Part shown: positions 1 to 8,435 of the stretch, in pieces
Numbering within the stretch: position 1 is the stretch's first letter
Layout of the letters: each line of letters opens with the position of its first letter
Assembly (NCBI RefSeq): GCF_023556315.2
Contig: NZ_CP116221.1
Span: 992,001 to 1,056,000 of the forward strand
Length of the DNA stretch: 64,000 bases
Source: Psychroserpens ponticola
Lineage (GTDB): Bacteria > Bacteroidota > Bacteroidia > Flavobacteriales > Flavobacteriaceae
Direction: 5' to 3'
Position numbers and translations under genes: made by a program
Notes under the pieces: model-generated
Seen by the model: the letters and a program-made list of their open reading frames with translations, nothing else
The model's database searches: none
What the model was told of the DNA's origin: nothing

Positions 1-2473
1 CCACTAAAGGCAATCCAAGAATGGTAATTGTAAAACTCGTTTCGTTAGTACAAATATCAGGAGCCGTTCCGATTTGATTGTAAATGAATATGGTTTGCGT
101 TGTATTTATGACATCACCAGCATTAAATGCTGTTCCATTTCCACCAGTAAGAGAAAAGTAGTTTCCGTTAGTAAGTGTAGGCAAGGTATAATCGACACAT
201 ACATTCTGATTTGCAATGGTGTCTACTAAAGGCGTTCCAACAACAGTAACCGTAAAACTCGTTTCGTTAGTGCAAATATCAGGAGCCGTTCCAGTTTCAT
301 TGTAAATGAATATGGTTTGGGTTGAATTAATGACATCACCAGCGTTAAACGTTGTTCCATTTCCACCAGTAAGAGAAAAATAAGTTCCATTGGTAAGTGC
401 AGGCAAGGTATAATCTGTACACACAATTTGATTGGCAATGGTATCTACCAAAGGCAATCCAAGAATGGTAATTGTAAAACTCGTTTCGTTAGTACAAATA
501 TCAGGAGCCGTTCCGATTTGATTGTAAATGAATATGGTTTGCGTTGCATTAATGACATCACCAGCATTAAATGCTGTTCCATTTCCACCAGTAAGAGAAA
601 AGTAGTTTCCGTTAGTAAGTGTAGGCAAGGTATAATCGACACATACATTCTGATTTGCAATGGTGTCTACTAAAGGCGTTCCAACAACAGTAACCGTAAA
701 ACTCGTTTCGTTAGTGCAAATATCAGGAGCCGTTCCTGTTTCATTATAGATAAAAATAGTCTGATCAGAACTGATTACATCACCAGCATTAAACGTTGTT
801 CCATTTCCACCAGTAAGAGAAAAATAGTTTCCATTGGTTAGTGCAGGCAATGTGAAATCCGTACACACATCTTGATCAGCAATTGTATCTACCAAAGGCA
901 GCGGAAGAATTGTGATCGTAAAACTACTCTCATTAGTACAGGTATCTGTAGTGACTCCATTTTCATTGTAAATAAATATGGTTTGCGTTGTATTGATAAC
1001 ATCACCAGCATTAAATGCTGTTCCATTTCCACCAGTTAAAGAGAAATAGTTTCCGTTGGTGAGAGGAGGTAAGGTGTATTCTGAACAAATATTTTGGTCA
1101 GGTATTGTATCTACTGCAGGTATACCAGTTATGGTTACTAAAAAACTAGATTCGTTATAACATATATCAGGAGCAACTCCGGTTTCGTTATAAATATAGA
1201 TTGTCCTTGTAATTCCAACACCATCTCCAGCAAATAAAATTGCTCCACCACCATTAGGAGCTAAGAAATAATTACCATTAGTAAGAGGAGGTAAGATATA
1301 TTGTGTACAAAACGTTTGATCTGCTAATGTATCAACTTCAGGATTGTTAACTACAAGTTGTACAGCAACACTTAACAAATCGCAATTACCAGAAGTCATC
1401 TCACAATAATATTGATTGCCATCAAAATTTCCAGGTATATTGTTTAGCATTAATGTCGCTGTAGTCGCACCTGAATAGTTTGCATTGTTAATAATATCTA
1501 TCCAGTTTCCAGAAGCATCAAGAACTTTCCATTGATAGGTATAGGTTCCTGTGTCAACAGAAACAGTAAACATTGTGTTTCCATTCACACAAACATTCTG
1601 AGATACAGGTTGTGTTATATTTGGCAAGATGAAAGGATCTTCTGTATGCGTATTAAGATTTGAACAAATTTCATTATCTGAAAATGCCCAATCGTTAATG
1701 TCAAATGTACTTGAAGGTACAACAGCATCAGGATTTCTAACATATGTATAACCAATATTAACATCAGTATATAAAACATCAATTTGAATACCATTTTTAA
1801 GAAGTACTATTTCATCATTTGCATTAATACCAGCGCCAAGACTTAAATCAGGAACTATGCCAGGACATACATTTCCTGTGCTTCCCATTTCAATTATAAA
1901 TGTATCAAATGGATTTATAGTACCTGTTAACAGAATTGAATAACTTGGTGTAGCGTTTCCAATATCACCATATCGATCAATTTGATAAACTCCATCTAAA
2001 GTGATGATATTATTTGTTGGATTATAAAGTTCAATAACACCATAACTACCACCATCAGAGTCATATACTTCAGAAATGTAGATTTCTCCACTACTTGTAC
2101 TGCATTCAGATTCGGTTACAGTAAATGCATTTGCTGAAACACCTATACATCCACCAGAACTAATAAGATTTATTTGAGAAGATGCTGATAATGTCGCTGG
2201 TGCAACAGCAGTGATTTCGTTATCATTAATAATTATGAATCCGATGTCCATACCTTCTAATTGTACAGAAACAACATCTGTAAAATTAACTCCAGTTATT
2301 GTTATAAGCGTATTTTCAGGTCCTGTCGAAGGAGAGAAAACTGAAACAATTGGAGCAGGACATAATCTATTAACAGTTGTACTTGCGTTATTTTTAATCG
2401 CATTAAATGAGAAACTTTGATTAGACGCAAAAAGCGCACAAAAAAAAGCAGATATAAAAATAAAACGTTTCAT
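1..2473 (-). CDS. Secreted TIG/LTD repeat protein, partial (3' end beyond window)
   Basis: This reading frame is open from an ATG at 2471-2473 to the left edge, so the C-terminus is missing. It begins with a signal peptide (MKRFIFISAFFCALFA). An IPT/TIG-like segment follows (ENTLITITGVNF, then ITAVAPATLSASSQI). Next comes a lamin-tail-like segment (GEIYISEVYDSDGGSYGVIELYNP), an Ig-like segment, and at least six 74-residue repeats containing 'TLPxLTNGxYF', 'NAGDVI' and 'CTNETSF'. The order matches the gene immediately upstream (2521-5040), which ends in a type B T9SS sorting domain. By inference this protein is also a T9SS-exported cell-surface or adhesin-like protein. The spacing of 47 bp and the same strand suggest tandem duplication and co-transcription. 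The exact function is unknown. Confidence 0.85.
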   Translation of the reverse strand, partial: MKRFIFISAFFCALFASNQSFSFNAIKNNASTTVNRLCPAPIVSVFSPSTGPENTLITITGVNFTDVVSVQLEGMDIGFIIINDNEITAVAPATLSASSQINLISSGGCIGVSANAFTVTESECSTSSGEIYISEVYDSDGGSYGVIELYNPTNNIITLDGVYQIDRYGDIGNATPSYSILLTGTINPFDTFIIEMGSTGNVCPGIVPDLSLGAGINANDEIVLLKNGIQIDVLYTDVNIGYTYVRNPDAVVPSSTFDINDWAFSDNEICSNLNTHTEDPFILPNITQPVSQNVCVNGNTMFTVSVDTGTYTYQWKVLDASGNWIDIINNANYSGATTATLMLNNIPGNFDGNQYYCEMTSGNCDLLSVAVQLVVNNPEVDTLADQTFCTQYILPPLTNGNYFLAPNGGGAILFAGDGVGITRTIYIYNETGVAPDICYNESSFLVTITGIPAVDTIPDQNICSEYTLPPLTNGNYFSLTGGNGTAFNAGDVINTTQTIFIYNENGVTTDTCTNESSFTITILPLPLVDTIADQDVCTDFTLPALTNGNYFSLTGGNGTTFNAGDVISSDQTIFIYNETGTAPDICTNETSFTVTVVGTPLVDTIANQNVCVDYTLPTLTNGNYFSLTGGNGTAFNAGDVINATQTIFIYNQIGTAPDICTNETSFTITILGLPLVDTIANQIVCTDYTLPALTNGTYFSLTGGNGTTFNAGDVINSTQTIFIYNETGTAPDICTNETSFTVTVVGTPLVDTIANQNVCVDYTLPTLTNGNYFSLTGGNGTAFNAGDVINTTQTIFIYNQIGTAPDICTNETSFTITILGLPLV
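6..1337 (-). repeat. Six tandem 222-bp in-frame repeats
   Basis: Units start at about 6, 228, 450, 672, 894 and 1116, each exactly 222 bp (74 codons). Units alternate in type, so a 444-bp pair (6-449 and 450-893) is repeated almost without change; only a few differences are visible by eye, for example around 101-106 versus 545-550. The units encode one domain of the partial surface protein. Confidence 0.9.
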
Positions 2474-2520
2474 TAAGTGTTATTAGGGATTAAAAATAAT
2501 AATATTTAATTGGTTCTATT

Positions 2521-5040
2521 TTACTTGTTTAGATATACCCAACCAATATATTCGTTTTTAGTTGCATTAGTATCATTAAGATTTAAAACGTAAAAATAGG
2601 TGCCTACAGGAAGTACGTTACTGGTTTTCATTAGACCTTTATTTGCGATTCCATACCATTTGTTGTTGTTATTTCCTTCAAAAATTAAAGCACCATAGCG
2701 ATTGTAGATTTTTAATTCATGATTTTGGTAATTATCATATAGCCCTTGGATGTTAAACCAATCGTTTTTTCCATCATTATTTGGTGAAAACCCTTCAGGA
2801 ATTATTAACTCTCCAAGGTCAACTGAAATATCAAAAGTTAAAGACTTTGTTACACAGCCATTATTATCACTTACGTATAACGTGTGTTGTCCATTTGAAA
2901 GGTTTGTAAACATAAAGTCAGACTGAAATACTCCATTATCAATGGCGTATTCATAAGGTATTGTGTTGTCTGTCATTGTTACAGTTATAGAGTCTTCATC
3001 TATTGTAATATTACTTTCGGTTAAAGAAAAATCAACAGCAGGATAAATTGTGATATCAAAACTAGATTCGTTAGAACATATATTTGGAGAAGTTCCTATT
3101 TCATTATAAATATAAATGGTTTGCGATGCTGAAATTAAATCACCAGCATTTAATTGTGTTCCTGCGCCATTAGTTGAAGTGAAATAGTTTCCGTTGGTTA
3201 ACATTGGAAGCGTATAATCAGAGCAAATGTCTTGACTAGAAATTATATCAACTATGGGAACTTGGTTGATGGTGATATCAAAACTACTTTCATTCGAGCA
3301 TGTATCAGGCGCAGTTCCTATTTCTATATATATGTAAATTCTTTGGGATGTAGTAATCACATCACCAGCATTTAAAGATGTGCCGTTTCCACCTGATGCA
3401 GTAAAGTAATTTCCATTGATTAATGCAGGTAAGGTAAATTCTGAACAAGCTGTGTCATCGTTTAGAATATCTACAGTAGGCGTTCCACTAATAGTAACCG
3501 TAAAACTAGATTCGTTAGAACATATATCAGGAGCAACTCCTGTTTCGTTATAAATATAAATTGTTTGTGTTGAAGAAATAACATCTCCAGCATTCAAAGT
3601 TGTTCCTGTGCCATTAGCTTCAGGAAAATAAGTACCATTGATTAATGTAGGTAAAATATATTCTGTACAAACGGTTTGATCTTCTATGGTGTCAACAGCT
3701 GGTGGATCTGTGATGGTAACTGTAAAACTAGACTCGTTAGTACAAGTTCCAACACTGTTGAAAATGAAAATTGTTTGTGTTGTAGTAATGACATCACCAG
3801 CATTTAATTGTGTTCCAGAGCCATTGGCTAATGTAAAGTAGTTGCCATTTGTTAAATCAGGAAGCGTATAGTTTTCACAAACATTTGCGTCTGCTAAATC
3901 ATCAACTTCTGAAGTAAAAACGAATAATTGTGCAGCATTACTAGCAAGCTCACAATTAGCAGAAGTTATTTCACAATAGTATTGGTTTCCGTTAAAAGTG
4001 ATAGGTACATTTATCAAGTTTAATGTATTAGTTGTTGCTCCAGAGTAAATAGCATTGTTAGTCACATTTACCCAGTTCCCCGAAGCATCAAGTGTTTTCC
4101 ATTGGTAAGAAAACGTTCCGCTATCTACAGAAACTGTAAATGATGTTGGATCGTTAGCACACATGTTTTGTGACATAGGATGTATGATTTCTGGTGTTTC
4201 AGAAGATGTCGGATCTGCAGTATGCATTCCTAAATCAGTACACATTTCAAAACTATCGATCAACCATTCTGTAGCATTAAAAGTGTTACTTGGAGCAACA
4301 GCATTAGCATTTCTTATAATCGTATACCCTTTTTCATCAGGAGCATGTACAATATCTATTAAAACATTGTTTTTAAGAAGTTTGAATTCATCATTTTCAT
4401 TAAACCCAGTAGCGGTTTCGAGATCAGTTGCAATACCACAATCAGTACCAGTATTTCCAAGTTGAATATTATATGTTTGTTGAGGACCAACAGTATTTAC
4501 AAGAGGAATTGTAATACTTGGAGCAGCGTTTCCAATATCGCCATATCGTTCTACAGTGTAGATACCATCTAGAGTAATTGTTGTATTTGTTGGATTGTAA
4601 AGTTCTATAATACCATAACTACCAGTTTCTGAATCAAAAATTTCAGAAATATATAATTCACCTGTAAAACATTCTGAAGAAATAAAAGTAAAATTAGTTG
4701 CAGCATCTCCAGTACAACCTCCAGTGCTAGTGATAGAAATGGTAGATGTTTCTGCTATTCCAGCAGGAACAAGTGCAGTAATTTCATTAGCATTAATGAT
4801 AGTGAATGACGCTTCTGTTCCGTCGAAAGTTACAGAAGCTGCGGTATCAAAATCACTTCCTTGTATCGTGATTAAAGTGTTTTCTGGACCACTACTTGGC
4901 TGGTAAGACGTTAAGATTGGTGCAGGGCACAATACATTAAGACTAGATGAGTCTGAAGAATTTGATAAATTTATTGCATCAATATGATTGATTGACAAAA
5001 AAAAATATAAAAGAATAAGAATTGAGGTGTTTGGTTTCAT
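2521..5040 (-). CDS. T9SS type B sorting domain surface protein with TIG, LTD and 74-aa repeats
   Basis: This is an 839-residue secreted protein. Residues 1-22 form a signal peptide. About 38-120 look like an IPT/TIG fold (ENTLITIQGSDF). About 125-250 resemble a lamin-tail domain (LYISEIFDSETGSYGIIELY), and about 290-375 an Ig-like domain. Four 74-residue repeats follow (VDTIEDQTVCTEYILPTL and variants). The last ~90 residues are a gliding-motility-type C-terminal domain (IPEGFSPNNDGKNDWFNI, then IYNRYGALIFEG and YIGWVYLNK), the type B signal for T9SS export and surface attachment in Bacteroidota. It lies directly upstream of a paralogue on the same strand. The role is probably adhesion or surface architecture; no catalytic motif was seen. 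Confidence 0.85.
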   Translation of the reverse strand: MKPNTSILILLYFFLSINHIDAINLSNSSDSSSLNVLCPAPILTSYQPSSGPENTLITIQGSDFDTAASVTFDGTEASFTIINANEITALVPAGIAETSTISITSTGGCTGDAATNFTFISSECFTGELYISEIFDSETGSYGIIELYNPTNTTITLDGIYTVERYGDIGNAAPSITIPLVNTVGPQQTYNIQLGNTGTDCGIATDLETATGFNENDEFKLLKNNVLIDIVHAPDEKGYTIIRNANAVAPSNTFNATEWLIDSFEMCTDLGMHTADPTSSETPEIIHPMSQNMCANDPTSFTVSVDSGTFSYQWKTLDASGNWVNVTNNAIYSGATTNTLNLINVPITFNGNQYYCEITSANCELASNAAQLFVFTSEVDDLADANVCENYTLPDLTNGNYFTLANGSGTQLNAGDVITTTQTIFIFNSVGTCTNESSFTVTITDPPAVDTIEDQTVCTEYILPTLINGTYFPEANGTGTTLNAGDVISSTQTIYIYNETGVAPDICSNESSFTVTISGTPTVDILNDDTACSEFTLPALINGNYFTASGGNGTSLNAGDVITTSQRIYIYIEIGTAPDTCSNESSFDITINQVPIVDIISSQDICSDYTLPMLTNGNYFTSTNGAGTQLNAGDLISASQTIYIYNEIGTSPNICSNESSFDITIYPAVDFSLTESNITIDEDSITVTMTDNTIPYEYAIDNGVFQSDFMFTNLSNGQHTLYVSDNNGCVTKSLTFDISVDLGELIIPEGFSPNNDGKNDWFNIQGLYDNYQNHELKIYNRYGALIFEGNNNNKWYGIANKGLMKTSNVLPVGTYFYVLNLNDTNATKNEYIGWVYLNK

Positions 5041-5108
5041 AGCTATAAAATGTGTAGCAAATTAAAGAATATTTCTATATTTCTATGTTATTCTAGTGTT
5101 ACTTTTAA

Positions 5109-6116
5109 TTAACAAAAGAAAATGTAATCGTTCATTACTGCCATATTTATAGATTCTAAATATAATTTGATGATTTCCTGTTCCTTTGAATTGGCAACAG
5201 TTATAATGCTTTGCGGATTTCGGAGCGTTTTTAAGTGTTCGAAATTGTATAATTTTACATCATAAATATGCTTGCCAATTTTTTTCGGATTATCACATAT
5301 CCATATAAAGTCGACACCAGCTTTTTGTAAAAGTTTTGCTGTAGTTTTTCCTTTTTGACCTGCTCCCCAAACTGTTAGAGGTCTTAAAGCATTGTAATTA
5401 AGTTCTAAAAAGTAATGTAATTTAATGCTAAGAAAATGATTGTCGGCATAATTACTATCAGTTCTTGAAGCTCTTGTACTATAATCTCTCCAGTAATGTA
5501 GAAGACTATTACTTGGAATGCATTTGATGTTGTTTTTATAGCATCGAAATGCCAAGTCATAATCTTCTGGATAGCGTTCAGGATTAAATGCGTCACAAGC
5601 GATTAAATCTTCTCGATGTAGCATCCAGCATGGCGATGGGATGACACATTCTTTGTAGATGTCAGAATAATTAGTTCCATTTTTTGTAAGTGTGTTTAAC
5701 CAAGATTCGTATTTGGCATACCCATTACCAATACCAGTTTCACTAAAGTATTTTACTAAGCCTAAAGCCATGTGTTTTTTGCCATGTGTTTGTAAATCAT
5801 TTAACATTATGGCTAATTTCTCGGGATGCATAAGATCATCACTATCCATTCTTGTGACGTAAGTTCCTGAGCTTTTATCAAAGGCTAAACGTAATGCATT
5901 TATAATTCCAGTATCTGAGTTTTTAAATAATTTGATACGCGAATCTTTTTGAACAAATTGATTTACAACAGCATAACTATTGTCTGTTGAGTTATCATCT
6001 ACTATTAATAATTCCCAATCTCTATACGTTTGTTGAATGATAGATTCTAAACATTCTGGTAAAAAAATAGATGAGTTTTTAAAAGGAGTAAGAATACTTA
6101 TAACTGGTTTAGACAT
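5109..6116 (-). CDS. Family 2 glycosyltransferase with C-terminal Rossmann-like extension
   Basis: I chose the start at MSKPVISILTPFKN (ATG at 6114-6116) rather than an in-frame ATG 18 bp upstream, because GT2 domains begin directly with this strand. The protein has 335 residues. The N-terminal ~220 residues show GT-A features: SILTPFKN, LLIVDDNSTDNS and the metal-binding VTRMDSDD. The last ~95 residues contain TVWGAGQKGKTTAKLL followed by ICDNPKKIG. This resembles a nucleotide-binding Rossmann start and is not part of a standard GT2. The protein probably transfers a sugar to a cell-surface glycan from the cytoplasmic side. Donor and acceptor cannot be told. It is divergent from the peptidase gene at 6203. 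Confidence 0.85.
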   Translation of the reverse strand: MSKPVISILTPFKNSSIFLPECLESIIQQTYRDWELLIVDDNSTDNSYAVVNQFVQKDSRIKLFKNSDTGIINALRLAFDKSSGTYVTRMDSDDLMHPEKLAIMLNDLQTHGKKHMALGLVKYFSETGIGNGYAKYESWLNTLTKNGTNYSDIYKECVIPSPCWMLHREDLIACDAFNPERYPEDYDLAFRCYKNNIKCIPSNSLLHYWRDYSTRASRTDSNYADNHFLSIKLHYFLELNYNALRPLTVWGAGQKGKTTAKLLQKAGVDFIWICDNPKKIGKHIYDVKLYNFEHLKTLRNPQSIITVANSKEQEIIKLYLESINMAVMNDYIFFC

Positions 6117-6202
6117 ACGGCTAAAATACAACATCTATTTTAACAAAACCTTTGCTAAATTAAGTATTGCCTATTGTAATTTTGTGCGTTAAAAAAAATA
6201 TT

Positions 6203-8137
6203 ATGAAGCACATTTTAGTTGTAGCAACATTTAGTATATTACTTTTTGCTTGCGGAACTTCCAAAAGCGACATTAGTGACTTAGCTTATAAAAACCCTGT
6301 AGCTGCATCAATTGATTTAACTAAAGTTGTAGATGATAAAGCTCCTGTAACTATAAATCCAGGCCGCTTCATATTAGATACAGTGATTTATAGAATGCCC
6401 AGAATTATTCAAGGCAGTTATGCTGTTGAAGATTTTGGGAAATATATTGAAGATTTAAAGGCCTTTGATTATAGTGGAACTATTTTGCCTGTTGTTAGAA
6501 TAAATGATAACACCTGGCAAATTGCTAATGCAACACGATTAGATAAACTAGAATACTTAGTTAATGATACATTTGACCTTGAAAATCATGCGAATTCTAG
6601 AGAAGAAATACCTTTTTCACCTGGAGGAACTAATATTTCACCAGAAAATTATGTATTGAATTTACACGGATTTATAGGTTATTTTGATGCACTTAAAAAT
6701 GCACAATATACATTAGATATAACAGCACCAGCAATTTTTGAACGTACATCAGCATTGCAAAGTACCAACTTAAAATCTAGTCCTGATGGCACAAAAATTA
6801 CAACAAGTTATTTTGCGCCTCGTTATTTTGACATCACTGATAATCCAATGATGTACGGTAACTTAGATGTTGAAGAATTTATGGTTGGAGATGTTAAAAT
6901 TGTTTTAAGTGTGTATTCGCCAAATAGTAAACATAAAGTATCGACTTTGAAAGCTACTGTTTCTAAAATGATGGAAGCTCAAATAGCGTATTTAGGAGAT
7001 ATGAATGCAACATCACGCTATGATATTTATTTGTATTTAACAGATAGGAGCGAAGGTCAGCCCAAAGGTATAGGCGCATTAGAACATCATACTTCAACAG
7101 TTGCCGTTTTGTTAGAAAATAGTACTGAAGAACGTTTGGCGAAATCTGTAATTGATATTGTTGGACATGAGTTTTTTCATATTGTAACACCTTTAACTGT
7201 ACATTCTGAAGATGTGCACTATTTCGATTATAATGAGCCAACCTTTTCTAAACATTTATGGATGTATGAAGGCGTAACTGAATATTTTGCGCAGCATTTT
7301 CAGGCGTATCAAGGTTTGATTACATCAGAAGATTATTATAAAGTAGTGAATTCAGAAATTCATAGGTCTAGAGGTTATTACGATGATGAAATGAGTTTTA
7401 CTGAAATGAGTGAGAATATTTTAGAAGAACCTTTTAAATCAAATTATGGTAACGTATATGAAAAAGGACCTTTATTAGGAATGTGTCTGGATATTTTATT
7501 GAGAGAAGAAAGCAATGGGAATAGAAGTATGCTTAGCTTAATGAAAGAATTATCAAACATATACGGAATAGAAAAACCGTTTAAGGATGATTTACTAATT
7601 GATGAAATTATTGATATGACATACCCTTCAATTGGTGAGTTTTTTAAGACACATATAGTTGGTGCAACTCCAATAGATTATAGCACATTTTTAGAAAAAG
7701 TTGGTTTGACCTTTGAAGAAACACGTGTTGAAATAGGGCTAATACAATCTGGAGCTGGATCAGTTTTCGAGGCAGATAAAGACAAAGGAATTGTGTTTTT
7801 CTCTTCTAATGTTAAAGATAATAGCTTTTGGGTGAAAAATGGTGTCAATGAAAATGATATTGTTAAATCTGTAAATGGAAAAGCAGCAACTATCGAAAAT
7901 GCTAGGGTTATTTTAATACAACTTTATGGTGCAAAAATTGGAGATGATATTCATTTGGTTATCGATCGCAATGGAGAAGAAATTATTATAAAAACAAAAT
8001 TGACTCAAGCGTATTCCACTAAAAAGAATATTGTAGAAAATAGCAAAGCTACTTCTGCTCAAATTAAGATTCGTAAAGCTTGGTTAAATAATGCTTCAAA
8101 TACAGAAATGCTTGATGAAAAAAGTAAATCCGAATAA
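6203..8137 (+). CDS. M61-type metallopeptidase lipoprotein with PDZ domain
   Basis: The ATG at 6203 gives a lipoprotein signal (MKHILVVATFSILLFAC, Cys17), so I prefer it to the TTG at 6167. The mature protein of 644 residues contains the gluzincin motif HEFFH (residues 322-326) and a downstream WMYEG with Glu356 as probable third zinc ligand. This matches the M61 glycyl-aminopeptidase family. The C-terminal ~110 residues (GIVFFSSNVKDNSFWVKNGV, then NDIVKSVNGK) look like a PDZ domain, as usual in this family. It is predicted to be anchored in the outer membrane or periplasm and to process peptides. It stands alone, divergent from a glycosyltransferase and convergent with the DUF2400 remnant. 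Confidence 0.85.
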   Translation: MKHILVVATFSILLFACGTSKSDISDLAYKNPVAASIDLTKVVDDKAPVTINPGRFILDTVIYRMPRIIQGSYAVEDFGKYIEDLKAFDYSGTILPVVRINDNTWQIANATRLDKLEYLVNDTFDLENHANSREEIPFSPGGTNISPENYVLNLHGFIGYFDALKNAQYTLDITAPAIFERTSALQSTNLKSSPDGTKITTSYFAPRYFDITDNPMMYGNLDVEEFMVGDVKIVLSVYSPNSKHKVSTLKATVSKMMEAQIAYLGDMNATSRYDIYLYLTDRSEGQPKGIGALEHHTSTVAVLLENSTEERLAKSVIDIVGHEFFHIVTPLTVHSEDVHYFDYNEPTFSKHLWMYEGVTEYFAQHFQAYQGLITSEDYYKVVNSEIHRSRGYYDDEMSFTEMSENILEEPFKSNYGNVYEKGPLLGMCLDILLREESNGNRSMLSLMKELSNIYGIEKPFKDDLLIDEIIDMTYPSIGEFFKTHIVGATPIDYSTFLEKVGLTFEETRVEIGLIQSGAGSVFEADKDKGIVFFSSNVKDNSFWVKNGVNENDIVKSVNGKAATIENARVILIQLYGAKIGDDIHLVIDRNGEEIIIKTKLTQAYSTKKNIVENSKATSAQIKIRKAWLNNASNTEMLDEKSKSE

Positions 8138-8143
8138 GGTTTT

Positions 8144-8404
8144 TTAAAAGCCTTCAAATACACCTAAACCAAATAAAGCAAAATCGTATTTGGTAGGATC
8201 AATTGCATCTAATTTGCGAAGAGAGATATCTAATTCAGCTAAAGCCTTACCATCATTTTGTTTGCGTTTTAGTAATCCTAATTTACGAGCTACATTACCA
8301 GAATGCACATCTAAAGGACAAGATAGAAGTGAAGGGTTGATGTGTTTCCAAATCCCAAAATCCACACCATTTTGATCTTGTCTTACCATCCACCTCAAGT
8401 ACAT
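8144..8404 (-). pseudogene. 3' fragment of host TIGR02757/DUF2400 gene, cut by the element
   Basis: This 86-codon frame carries the C-terminal third of the TIGR02757 (DUF2400) family, including SCPLDVHSGNVARKLGLL and KYDFALFGLGVFEGF. It starts exactly at the attachment core (8403-8409). The remaining 174 codons of the same gene lie 9.5 kb away at 17893-18416. Joining the two across the 7-bp core restores an in-frame gene reading KRFN|MYLRW. By hand count 67 of these 86 residues are identical to the complete copy at 15038-15802. A stop codon lies just upstream of the first ATG in this frame, so any product would be a fragment with no N-terminal domain. Confidence 0.9.
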
Positions 8405-8409
8405 GTTGA
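8403..8409 (-). repeat. Attachment site, integrase side (core ATGTTGA)
   Basis: The 7-bp core is shared with 17893-17899. The host DUF2400 3' fragment lies to its left and element DNA to its right. The serine recombinase gene ends 27 bp away (stop at 8436), which is the usual place for an integrase beside its att site. The true crossover is probably the central dinucleotide within this core. Confidence 0.8.
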
Positions 8410-8435
8410 TGCATATAAATTATGCAGCATAGTAT

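Noticed and set aside
6-1337. Regular repeats resembling a CRISPR array
   Set aside because: Units are 222 bp, in-frame, coding, without distinct spacers, and no cas genes are present.
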